A stretch of 41,363 nucleotides of DNA from Holosporales bacterium. GTDB taxonomy: Bacteria; Pseudomonadota; Alphaproteobacteria; BNTO01. The notes beneath the pieces were generated by a model, which was not told the DNA's origin, did not search any database, and saw only the letters and a list, made by a program, of their open reading frames with translations. The position numbers and the translations under genes were made by a program. The stretch covers positions 1 through 41,363 of the forward strand of contig JAIRNW010000055.1 in assembly GCA_031257795.1 (NCBI GenBank), written 5' to 3'. Of this stretch, positions 24,401 through 31,038 are shown piece after piece (the first letter of the stretch is position 1; every line of letters begins with the position of its first letter).

Positions 24401-25077
24401 AAGAGTTTGAGGCGTTGGGATTTTTCTTAAAAGATCATCCGCTTGACGTTTATAGTGACGTGACAAGCATGATGAATCTGCACGACAGCTCTTCGTTTGC
24501 CAGGTTAGCCCAAATCTCTGAAAACGGGGTTACTGTTCGATTTGCCGCTATTATTTTGTCAAAAGAGGAGCGCACTTCCCAAAAAAATGGGGGAAAGTAC
24601 GCATTTGTCACGCTATCTGATAAGTTTGGGATTTTTGAGGTCCCTTTCTTTTCGGAGAGCTACGCTAGGATTCGGGATATCGTGGAGCCGGGGCGAGCAG
24701 TGTATGTGGAGGCGCTTGCGCGCCAGAATGGGGATTCATTCCGCCTTACTGGTCAAGCCATGGAAAGACTGGAAGACAATGCGAAAACGGCAGACGAAAA
24801 CAAGATACAGCGCTTAAGTTTGCAGATTCAGCCGGATTGCGGTATTGCGGAGAAGCTTAGTGGCGTTTTGAGTCGATTGGAGAATGGCACTAAGGTGGGC
24901 GGCTCCAGCGAGGAGGTTGTGAACCCTAGTGAAGTGAACGTTTACAATGGCAGTTTAGTCGAATTGATTGTTCCGTACGAACACGTTATTTTGAAAATAT
25001 CGTTCCAAAAATTGTACGAGATCCCAACAAGCGTTAAGGCTGAGATTTTGTCATGGAATGGAGTCCACTATGTTTAG
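21484..25077 (+). CDS. dnaE: DNA polymerase III alpha subunit
   Basis: Catalytic subunit of the replicative polymerase. 1197 residues from the ATG at 21484 (MATPSFVHLRVHSAYSLSHG), which fits the conserved family start. The frame is open to 21271, and an ATG at 21367 with GGGGA upstream would add 39 residues, but those are translated from type C repeats. The PHP domain occupies about the first 270 residues, the catalytic PDFDVDFC lies near 418-425 and the palm/finger segments include GPGRGSGAGSIVAWAL, RHASVHAAGVVI, KFDFLGLKTL and YNKSHSAPYALISYQTA-type sequence. The OB fold (VRFAAIILSKEERTSQKNGG) lies near 1020-1060. No other replisome gene adjoins. A small PAAR-like gene follows 20 bp later on the same strand. 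Confidence 0.95.
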   Translation: MATPSFVHLRVHSAYSLSHGAIKVSHIPDLCLANSMPAVAITDINNLFGVMDIAKTLSSKGIQHIVGSQITLNIQDSVSSFSATIVLLAKSLVGYKNLIKLSTASYQHKNLQSEGPAITMDHLEQYHDDLICLTGGDTGPLAHFLLQKNHAAAEALLSKLLLLFKDNLYIEIMRHGLPPQITLEPQFLDLAAKHGVPIVATNDVYFEDRTMFEAHDVLLCIANAHYLSETNREQSIPDKYFKSQEEMQALFADLPEALENTVNIAKRCHFILQERAPILPKFTSESGLSEPEELRLQSAKGLQHRLETRVFPDILRSRAKNGQTADLTEEERAAIVDKYTARLENELGVIEKMGFPGYFLIVSDFIKYAKSQNIPVGPGRGSGAGSIVAWALTITDIDPIKFSLIFERFLNPERVSMPDFDVDFCQTRRAEVIDYVRRRYGDDKIAQIITFGKLQARAVLRDVGRVLAIPYGQVDKVCRLVPNNPSAPVTLSEAVKKDETFEAMMKEDPAIEKLINIGLKLEGLYRHASVHAAGVVIGDQVLADVVPLYYDGESPIAITQINMKYIENAGLLKFDFLGLKTLSVIQMCVDLLKKQNIDVDISLIPLDDPKTFELLCNTNVLGVFQLESGGMREVVKKLRPDRFEDLIALVALYRPGPMNDIPKYLARKHGREEVAYPHSSIQSILESTYGVMVYQEQVMQIAQVMGGDTLGGADLLRRAMGKKIKAEMDAQRKNFVDGAIKNGVAEETASDVFSLMAKFASYGFNKSHSAPYALISYQTAFLKANFPVEFFAATASFAKGDTDGLIALFQDLRENGLELLPPDINKSFVDFVPEGKGVRYALSAIKNVGEKAMEGLVQERAKNGVFSSLEDFAARLGDIINKRQLENLIASGALDAFGHTRKQLFNSADLIVKYANMYKQEKAKAARSLFGDEAAAANEPLRLRISGDAGEGGEPGGKNNTEPEWNLLEKTQKEFEALGFFLKDHPLDVYSDVTSMMNLHDSSSFARLAQISENGVTVRFAAIILSKEERTSQKNGGKYAFVTLSDKFGIFEVPFFSESYARIRDIVEPGRAVYVEALARQNGDSFRLTGQAMERLEDNAKTADENKIQRLSLQIQPDCGIAEKLSGVLSRLENGTKVGGSSEEVVNPSEVNVYNGSLVELIVPYEHVILKISFQKLYEIPTSVKAEILSWNGVHYV

Positions 25078-25097
25078 AAAGCGGAGAAAATAAAATA

Positions 25098-25484
25098 ATG
25101 GGAATGCCAGCTATCCTTTCGGGATTGTGCAAGTGCGTATTCGGAGCTGCTCCAACGCCTTTAATTGTGCCGCCGATCGACTGTGTGGTCGCAAAGAATA
25201 TGCCGATGGCCACGATAATGAACCACATACCGTTCATGAATATCACGCCATTTGGAACGTGCATGAACATAGCAAACCCAATGGTCGCGGCGGCAACGGC
25301 GGCGGCCCTCGGTGTTCTGACGCCGATGCCTTGCATTCCGATAACAACGGGGCCCTGGCTTCCGATCAAACCCACGATTGTTGTTAAAAACAAGCCAGCC
25401 CTAGACAACACGTCTATGCTTATGTGTCAGTGGGGAGGGGTTATACAGGTGTCGTTCCCCGGACTAACAATGTGCACAATGTAA
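25098..25484 (+). CDS. PAAR-like protein (DUF4280 type), possible injection-system spike tip
   Basis: 128 residues from the ATG at 25098, with GGAG eight bases upstream. Almost the whole protein follows the pattern I know for DUF4280/DUF4150 PAAR-like proteins: start with C-C-FG-APTPL, then ATIMNHIPFMNI, PFGTCMNIANPMVAAATAAA, GVLTPMPCIPIT, PALDNTSMLMCQWGGVI and a closing PG. Such proteins cap the VgrG spike of type VI or contractile tail-like secretion systems and can carry effectors. Here there is no toxin domain fused, so it is a bare tip. No tail sheath, VgrG, ClpV or baseplate gene is in the window. It lies 20 bp after dnaE and may be read through from it. Family recognition is strong, function is inferred. 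Confidence 0.85.
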   Translation: MGMPAILSGLCKCVFGAAPTPLIVPPIDCVVAKNMPMATIMNHIPFMNITPFGTCMNIANPMVAAATAAALGVLTPMPCIPITTGPWLPIKPTIVVKNKPALDNTSMLMCQWGGVIQVSFPGLTMCTM

Positions 25485-25486
25485 AA

Positions 25487-25598
25487 ACCCAGCCACAAAA
25501 AGAGTTGTGAGCAGGAGCCTCGAAGCGCAGCGTACTTGTGGTACGTTAGCCTTCGAGCAACGGATCGGCGAACTCTCGAACTTTTTGTAGCTGGGTAT
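25487..25598. repeat. Type C element between converging genes
   Basis: ACCCAGCCACAAAAAGAGTT to GAACTTTTTGTAGCTGGGTA, core GCAGCGTACTTGTGGTACGT. It starts 2 bp after the PAAR-like stop and ends 3 bp before the stop of the oppositely oriented permease gene, so it fills the whole gap and is placed to serve as a two-way terminator. Confidence 0.88.
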
Positions 25599-25600
25599 AT

Positions 25601-26878
25601 CTAGGTGTTGCTGAAGATTATGCTTGCCAACTCACACGCAACAACCAGCACAGCAAACAGCACGCAGCTAAGCAATATCGGCTTATTGTTGAGAATAGTA
25701 AACTTGAGCGGATCTTTGATTTTTGCGAGAAGGAACGCGGGCAAGAAAATCGCAATGATCGCCAGGATCATCCCAGCGAAACTCAACACTTTGACGAAGG
25801 CGTTAGGCACCCAAATCGCAATCAACAAAGATGGAACAACCGCAATAATCGCTGACCATATGCGTCTAGCCATAACAGCTGAAGCACTTTGGGCGGGTGT
25901 CGTGTCAGCAGAACTGTCTCCCTCCACCGAGGCGCTGCCAACCATCTTCGCCAGTCCTTTCGAGAACTTCCCTTTCCCGCAGAATGCGCCGAGAGACAAA
26001 TCCAAATCGTCCACAAGCGCCAGCCCAACCCCAATAAGCGACGTAACAATCGCCAACACCGAGATCACGAACACAACCGCTTTCACCATTCTGGCATCGG
26101 AAATCGAGCACAGCGCCTGTACCAATTCGTTGACGTCTATCCCTTTAGCCGCCATCCTCGCAAAAAGATCCGGGTGAGTACCAAAAATCAACGCGATGAC
26201 GCCAATAACCCAGCCAGCGTACAGAATCGCCGGCATCAGGCTCCCCCAGAAACAGGCTGTTTTTATCAGCTTTGGGTCGTTGTTGCAAAATTTTGTAACA
26301 GAGTGCAGAGAGCCCTGAAACCCAAAAGACGTGAATAGTGTTGGCAAGATTATGCAAAGCTGCGGGAGTGCGATTGCGTTTGTGTTGTGGGGTAGAGCCG
26401 TAAAGTCGATCTTCAAAACCATGCCGATAACCGCCGCAATAATAACGAGCACTAGAGATATAAAAACCTTGTGATTCAAGCTGATGATCCGGTCCGTCGC
26501 CAACACGAGAAGCACAAAACACCCGAATCCCACAATGATTTTCAGAGTGTTATCGTTTTCCACTAGAACAGAGCTCAAACCATATATGTAGGCCGACAGT
26601 AAGGCGAATTGTAGGAGTCTGAGACTGATTTTCCCGACGTACGCAGCACCTTTGCCGGAAAATCGGAGGCCAACAAGCTCAAGCGTGAAGCGGCTGTCGG
26701 AGTGTAAATTGAGCTCGGTACGCATGAGGGCGGAGATGTACGTCATGAATACGCAGACAAGCATTAGAAGGATGGACGGGATTATTCCAATATGAGCCAG
26801 CACTATCGGCAACGACAGCATTCCGGAGCCAACGGCCGTTCCGGCTAGTATGAAAATGGCTTGCATTTGCTTTTGCAT
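25601..26878 (-). CDS. Aromatic amino acid permease (HAAAP family, TyrP/Mtr-like)
   Basis: Inner-membrane proton symporter. 425 residues with about 11 hydrophobic helices. The N-terminal FILAGTAVGSGMLSLPIVLA is the signature helix of the hydroxy/aromatic amino acid permease family, and SFGFQGSLHSVTKFCNNDP and the following helix also match. A Ser/Ala-rich loop (about 315-340) precedes the last helices. The ATG at 26878 immediately follows a type C repeat arm and no ribosome binding site is visible. An in-frame ATG lies 12 bases on. It could bring tyrosine or tryptophan from a host cytoplasm. The substrate cannot be told from the sequence. Confidence 0.88.
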   Translation of the reverse strand: MQKQMQAIFILAGTAVGSGMLSLPIVLAHIGIIPSILLMLVCVFMTYISALMRTELNLHSDSRFTLELVGLRFSGKGAAYVGKISLRLLQFALLSAYIYGLSSVLVENDNTLKIIVGFGCFVLLVLATDRIISLNHKVFISLVLVIIAAVIGMVLKIDFTALPHNTNAIALPQLCIILPTLFTSFGFQGSLHSVTKFCNNDPKLIKTACFWGSLMPAILYAGWVIGVIALIFGTHPDLFARMAAKGIDVNELVQALCSISDARMVKAVVFVISVLAIVTSLIGVGLALVDDLDLSLGAFCGKGKFSKGLAKMVGSASVEGDSSADTTPAQSASAVMARRIWSAIIAVVPSLLIAIWVPNAFVKVLSFAGMILAIIAIFLPAFLLAKIKDPLKFTILNNKPILLSCVLFAVLVVACELASIIFSNT

Positions 26879-26882
26879 GGTG

Positions 26883-26997
26883 CCCAGTCACAAAAAGTTC
26901 GAGAGTTCGTCACCGCGGTGCTCGAATGCTCACGTACATAAGTACGCTTGCGCTTCTGCGCTTCGGAGCTCCTGCTATCAACTCTTTTTGTGACGGT
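26883..26997. repeat. Type C element before the permease start
   Basis: CCCAGTCACAAAAAGTTCGA to CAACTCTTTTTGTGACGGTG, core GCTCGAATGCTCACGTACAT. The arm ends 4-5 bases from the permease ATG. The remaining 27001-27078 region shows nothing else. Confidence 0.83.
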
Positions 26998-27078
26998 GAT
27001 ATTTCTCGACTAAATATACAACTGCATAACAAATTGTACAGAACCAATGCAAGGAAAACCTCATTATACACACCCAAC

Positions 27079-27438
27079 TTATTGGTGGTCCGTCAGCAAG
27101 GAAAGCAATTTTACGCACACATCCTGACGCACTGAATCGGATAGACCATCGATCAATATTGTCTTCCTGTCTGACGTGTGCCCGCGGATGATACTAACGT
27201 TTTGCTTCGCGATATTTAGTTCGCTTGCTATCAAAGACACAACCTTTGCATTCGCCTTCCCGGCCTCTGGAACGGTTGTAACATACAGCTTTAAGTACTT
27301 ACCAGCGTTTGAATTCGGAGAAGCATAAGGTTCGAAGCCGGCAACTTTGTTGTGCGCCGCTTTTGTGATCACTTTAATAAAAAACGAAACAGCTCCGTTC
27401 TTCACGCGAAATGGACTCCTCTCGTCCGCATTATCCAT
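27079..27438 (-). CDS. DUF167 (YggU/UPF0235) family protein
   Basis: 119 residues from the ATG at 27438, which overlaps the end of the antiporter gene (ATGGATAA), so translation may be coupled. In-frame ATGs at 27450 and 27459 are alternatives. The family pattern is clear: VITKAAHNKVAGF, then LKLYVTTVPEAGKANAKVVSLIA, LNIAKQNVSIIRGHTSDRKTILI, against the typical V-VTPNA-R--I-G and L-V-V-APPE-GKAN--V---LA. The first 20 residues and the last 15 are variable. The biochemical role of the family is not known. A small alpha/beta protein of the cytoplasm. Confidence 0.9.
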   Translation of the reverse strand: MDNADERSPFRVKNGAVSFFIKVITKAAHNKVAGFEPYASPNSNAGKYLKLYVTTVPEAGKANAKVVSLIASELNIAKQNVSIIRGHTSDRKTILIDGLSDSVRQDVCVKLLSLLTDHQ

Positions 27439-28789
27439 ATTTCTGATCATCAAACGCACGAGCCCGCGTGTTCCAGGCCAACAAGAAACACATAGCTCCC
27501 AGGCACGACGCTAACAGCATCGAGGAAAATACCAGATTCCACCCGTGCCCCCACTTAACCAAAAAAGCCGTTCCAATCCCCGCTGCAGCAGTTCCCAAGT
27601 AGCCGAATGTTCCAGTGAGGCCAGAGGCCGTGCCCGCCGCTTTTTTCGAGGCGAAATCGACTGCCGCAATCCCAACAATAACTTGTGTCCCTGCAATGAA
27701 AAACCCAAGCGACAGCATAGTAATTATGCTAAGCACCTGACTCCCCGCGGGAACGAAGCACAGCGCGGCCATTGAGATAATCAAGCCAATCGAGAAAATA
27801 AAGCCAACGCGAGCCCTGTGCCCACTAAAAAATTTATCTGATAGATGCCCAGCGTATAAAGATCCAACGATCCCAGTAATGTGGAAGATGGCCGCTTGTA
27901 TTCCAGCAGACAGTGTGGAAACCCCTTTGGCCTCACACAAAAACATCGGCGCCCAATTTAGGATGCTCATTTTGACAAAGTACGAAAAAAAATTGGCAGA
28001 GCTCATGGTCAAAACCATCTTGTTGCGTAAAACGAGATCCGCAAAAGTCTTGAGCCCATAAGAGCCATCCTCTTCGTCTGCGGCTTTCGCGTTAGTTTTT
28101 TTTCGCCTGTTGCCAGCGTGCTTCACTACAGGAGGCGCCCCATCGTATTCTTCAACACTTTTTAGGCCAACTGCTGTTGGATCGTTTCTTATTCCAGCAA
28201 AAACCAGCCAAGCTACAAACATCCCAACCGCCCCTGGAAGAAAGAACGCGTAGCGCCAGCCAAGAATCGGCAAAAAGGCGGCGATGCAGATTCCTATGAT
28301 GGCGCTTCCTATTTGTTGGGATGAGCTCCAGAGTGCCCAGTGTACACCAAACGTGCGGTGGCTAAACCAGTAAGCCAAAAGTTTGGCACACGATGGAGCT
28401 CCCATGGACTGGAAGCACGAATTCAGAGACCAAATGATCGTCATGGTCACAAGGGAAGACGTGCTCCCCATAAACATGTTTGCTATGGCAGAGCATAGAA
28501 GACCTAGAGAGAAGATGACGCGCGCGCTGTGCTTGTCTCCGACGAGTCCGCTTATGACTTTTCCAAAGCCGTAGATAACGCAAGATGTTGAAGTAAGCAT
28601 GCCGAGCTCTATCTTGGAATAGCCCAAAGACTCACTGATGCCAGGTAGCGCGAATGAGATATTGTGCCGAATGAAGTACAATGCCGCGTAGCCCAGCATA
28701 AGAAAGAACATTATGCGGAAACGCCAGTACGCGTACAGAGAGGCTTCTGTTAAATTTTTCTTCAACATTAAATTAAAGTTAAACAGCAT
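27431..28789 (-). CDS. MFS antiporter of the organophosphate:phosphate (OPA, GlpT/UhpT-like) family
   Basis: 452 residues from the ATG at 28789, preceded by AAGGGA. The open frame continues to 28942, but that part is a type C repeat. Twelve helices in two halves are visible, with a central hydrophilic loop containing RRKKTNAKAADEED at about 220-250. The first helix and loop, YFIRHNISFALPGISESLG, and the next segment LTSTSCVIYGFGKVISGLVGD match GlpT/UhpT/UhpC-type proteins, which exchange sugar phosphates or glycerol 3-phosphate for phosphate. WAPMFLCEAKGVS and GFFIAGTQVIVGIAAVDF are also typical. In a host-associated bacterium such an antiporter would import phosphorylated metabolites. The exact substrate, or a sensor (UhpC-like) role, is open. 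Confidence 0.88.
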   Translation of the reverse strand: MLFNFNLMLKKNLTEASLYAYWRFRIMFFLMLGYAALYFIRHNISFALPGISESLGYSKIELGMLTSTSCVIYGFGKVISGLVGDKHSARVIFSLGLLCSAIANMFMGSTSSLVTMTIIWSLNSCFQSMGAPSCAKLLAYWFSHRTFGVHWALWSSSQQIGSAIIGICIAAFLPILGWRYAFFLPGAVGMFVAWLVFAGIRNDPTAVGLKSVEEYDGAPPVVKHAGNRRKKTNAKAADEEDGSYGLKTFADLVLRNKMVLTMSSANFFSYFVKMSILNWAPMFLCEAKGVSTLSAGIQAAIFHITGIVGSLYAGHLSDKFFSGHRARVGFIFSIGLIISMAALCFVPAGSQVLSIITMLSLGFFIAGTQVIVGIAAVDFASKKAAGTASGLTGTFGYLGTAAAGIGTAFLVKWGHGWNLVFSSMLLASCLGAMCFLLAWNTRARAFDDQKYG

Positions 28790-28805
28790 TTCCCTTCTGT
28801 GTTGT

Positions 28806-28960
28806 CCCCAGCCCATGAAAGTTTGTAGGTTCGTCGAACGGCGCCCCAACAAAGTCTGCGACTTTGCCGGGAGCCCGAAGATACGGCAGGAGCAGCACGC
28901 CGGCGCAGCTCTTCGCCTGCGCGACATGTCTTCTGCCCTCAATCCTTTCTGGGACTGGGG
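28806..28960. repeat. Type C element with a nested D hairpin, before the OPA antiporter
   Basis: CCCCAGCCCATGAAAGTTTG to CTTTCTGGGACTGGGG. Inside, after GTTCGTCGAACGGCG, lies the small hairpin CCCCAACAAAGTCTGCGACT, then TTGCCGGG (28843-28872), also seen at 36098, 21289 (reversed) and degenerate at 7543. It is therefore an extra module inserted into a type C element. Confidence 0.8.
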
Positions 28961-28965
28961 AGGCC

Positions 28966-29083
28966 CTATTGCGAAAGCGATTTTTCAAGCATGAACCTCG
29001 AAACGCAGCCACAACATACTCATGGTACGCGTGCATTTGAGCATCGAAGCGACTGCCACGAATCTAAGAGGCTTTCGCAATAG
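28966..29083. repeat. Palindromic element E2 (13-bp perfect arms)
   Basis: CTATTGCGAAAGC (28966-28978) and GCTTTCGCAATAG (29071-29083). The core GAACCTCGAAACGCAGCC, then GAGCATCGAAGCGACTG, matches the type C and E1 core, while the arms match neither. It directly follows the type C element, so two palindromes lie in tandem. 29084-29206 has nothing recognisable. Confidence 0.8.
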
Positions 29084-29206
29084 ATCTACCAAATAACCAC
29101 AAGAGGATACACGGCTAACTGCCTTAAAGCAAACAATAGAAATCAACGAACTTCGTTTGGAGTCCGGCGCTTCCGTGATAAGACGCTTTACCTTGGGAAT
29201 TCCGCC

Positions 29207-29488
29207 TCATGAGGCTTTTCCTGTTGTGGCTTTTATCTTCCTGAGCCTTTCACTATTACTCAGACCGCCCTTCCTTCCCATCTCCACGAATCCGTAGTGC
29301 GTGAGCTGGTCGGATCGCTTACGACCGCCTCGTCTCCCAAGCTCGACGTATCCAACATGCCCGAGCTGCTTCGCCCTAGCGAGCCCACCGGCCCTCGCTA
29401 TCGCGGCAACCTTTCCTTTTGGCATGGAAGCAAACCCGCGAAACTTAATGCGGCTTTCCTTTACAACACCAGTAGTACCATCGCTCAT
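29207..29488 (-). CDS. KGG-repeat (stress-induced GsiB/YciG-like) protein
   Basis: 93 residues from the ATG at 29488. A TTG at 29497 with GGGAG four bases upstream is an equally possible start. Three repeats of the KGG type are seen: RGFASMPKGKVAAIARAGG, then HVGYVELGRRGG and HYGFVEMGRKGG, each followed by a short basic helix. This is the pattern of small hydrophilic, stress-induced proteins (YciG, GsiB, con-10-like). The C-terminus is basic (RLRKIKATTGKAS), so nucleic acid contact is conceivable. It is alone on its strand with AT-rich DNA upstream. The family is likely, the function in this organism is unknown. Confidence 0.7.
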   Translation of the reverse strand: MSDGTTGVVKESRIKFRGFASMPKGKVAAIARAGGLARAKQLGHVGYVELGRRGGRKRSDQLTHYGFVEMGRKGGLSNSERLRKIKATTGKAS

Positions 29489-29497
29489 CGTCTTCAA

Positions 29498-30076
29498 CTC
29501 ACTCCCAAGAAACAGCGCGAACCGAAGTTCGCACGCATTGCAACCGAGCGGCAGAGTAGCAAAAAGGAATTCCAGGAAGTAAGAGATAAAACCGGCAAAA
29601 AAACAACTATAGATTGCGTTTGTGGTTTTATTTTTTACCGCGGATTATGGTCAATTGTTTTGGGGCAATTAATGTTATTGCTGTTTTTTAATAAAAGAAG
29701 TTGTTGTTTGTATAGAACTTTTGATTTCTTCAAAAAACATTTTCCCACTAACATTCTTAAAAAGAGAAAAAGTTATTAAAAAACAATTTTAATGAGAACC
29801 CTTTAAGCCACAGGAAGGATGGCTGGAATAGCCATAGTCAGCGTCCAAAACGTTTTCCCCGGCGAAATGTACTCCGCACAAGCCTACTCGTTCAGGTGTA
29901 ACTACATCCTGTTCAGATGTAGCACCATTTGGCATTGAATGGTCTTCATCCGATGGCGGATCGCATAGTTGATGACGGACCGTAATGGAAAGATACGACT
30001 CACACATTTTTGCCGTTTTACTTATTTATATAATGTGATACACTGCAGTCATGAGAGTTTTATTTATGGATATTTT
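29498..30076. other. Gene-free AT-rich region between diverging genes
   Basis: About 580 bp between the KGG-protein gene (-) and the Sel1-repeat gene (+). 29620-29800 is strongly AT-rich. A perfect TATAAT at 30029-30034 is suitably placed, 43 bases before the Sel1-repeat ATG, but the -35 region is weak (TTTTTG). A 72-codon frame at 29789-30007 (-) has no ribosome binding site or recognisable sequence. No repeat of the A-G types is seen here, unlike most other gaps. Confidence 0.5.
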
Positions 30077-30811
30077 ATGAGTAACAAAGCATATATATCT
30101 TTGTTTTTAAGCGTCACTTCCCTCAGCGTTGTATTTGGTGAACTTTGGTGTGATTTATTTGGGAAAGACTCAGCGTCACGTGATGGGCAGCAGGCGGGAG
30201 CAAATGCAAACGGTAATTCAGAGACAGGATGTGACCGCGCTGTGCGCTTGCTTGACAGCCGACGAATTCGAGACCAAAGGCAGGGTTTGGAGCTTCTCAT
30301 GAGGCTGGCTAATCAAGTGGTTCCCGAAGCACAATTTCAGCTTGGTAAGCGTTTTTTTCAGCTTGGGTCTGATGCCGGGATAGCTTGTGGGAAGGAATGC
30401 CTAGAAAGAGCGGCAAGTCAAGGCTATCAACCAGCGAGAGTCCTACATGAACAGTATTTCCCAAAGAGTGGTGGAAACTACCCCCAACATCGCATGACCA
30501 CCAATCACGATCGGTTTGTCCCTCTGATGGACAGGGCTGCTCAAGGAGACCGTGATGCACAATTTCAGCTTGGAGAATATTTTATCAAAGATGGGGATGG
30601 AAGTTTGATTTTCAGTTTAGAATATCTGAGAAGAGCAGCCGATCAAGGTCATCCAAAAGCCCAGGAGCAATACGGGTGGCGGTTATTCTGTTTGAGCAAG
30701 GAGGAGCCAGAAGATCAGCAAGGAATAGAAGCTGCCAGACATTACTTAGAACTAGCCGCACAACAAGGGCGTAAGAAGGCACGAGAGCTTCTTACCGTGA
30801 TTGGGTATTGA
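30077..30811 (+). CDS. Exported Sel1-like repeat protein
   Basis: 244 residues from the ATG at 30077 (MSNKAYISLF). Residues 1-21 are a signal peptide (AYISLFLSVTSLSVVFG). After a Gly/Asn-rich linker, Sel1-type (tetratricopeptide-like) helical repeats follow: LLMRLANQVVPEAQFQLGKRFFQ near 72-95, CLERAASQGYQPARVLHEQYF near 110-130, LMDRAAQGDRDAQFQLGEYFIKDG near 150-173, YLRRAADQGHPKAQEQYGWRLF near 180-202 and YLELAAQQGRKKARELL at the end. Sel1 repeats are protein-protein scaffolds and occur in secreted virulence factors of intracellular bacteria. The upstream 36 codons of the frame have no start signal. The stop codon overlaps the ATT flank of a type A repeat. Confidence 0.82.
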   Translation: MSNKAYISLFLSVTSLSVVFGELWCDLFGKDSASRDGQQAGANANGNSETGCDRAVRLLDSRRIRDQRQGLELLMRLANQVVPEAQFQLGKRFFQLGSDAGIACGKECLERAASQGYQPARVLHEQYFPKSGGNYPQHRMTTNHDRFVPLMDRAAQGDRDAQFQLGEYFIKDGDGSLIFSLEYLRRAADQGHPKAQEQYGWRLFCLSKEEPEDQQGIEAARHYLELAAQQGRKKARELLTVIGY

Positions 30812-30813
30812 TT

Positions 30814-30957
30814 GGACCTCTTTCCAAACTCTTCAAAATCAGTTTTTGGGTACGTCTATCCGGTGCTCGAATGCTCACGTACATCTAAGTACGCTCCGCT
30901 TCTGTGCTCCGTGTCTCCTTCCCAAAATTCTGATTTTGAAGGTTTCGAAAGAGGTCC
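30814..30957. repeat. Type A palindromic element, copy 3
   Basis: GGACCTCTTTCCAAACTC to GGTTTCGAAAGAGGTCC, 144 bp, flanked by ATT on both sides (30811-30813 and 30958-30960), where the first A is the end of the Sel1 gene's TGA. Element plus duplication is 147 bp, a multiple of three. It separates the Sel1 gene from thrS. Confidence 0.9.
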
Positions 30958-31038
30958 ATTATACAAAATTTTGATGCCTTGTCGTAGGACAAGCGCAATG
31001 CTACACTGCAGCAGGTAGTGTTTTGTCAGAAGTGTTCA

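Noticed and set aside
28790..28942. A longer N-terminus for the OPA antiporter
   Set aside because: Those 51 codons are entirely within a type C element, and a ribosome binding site precedes the ATG at 28789.
29789..30007. A 72-codon minus-strand frame
   Set aside because: No ribosome binding site, no recognised sequence, and it lies in the upstream region of a diverging gene.
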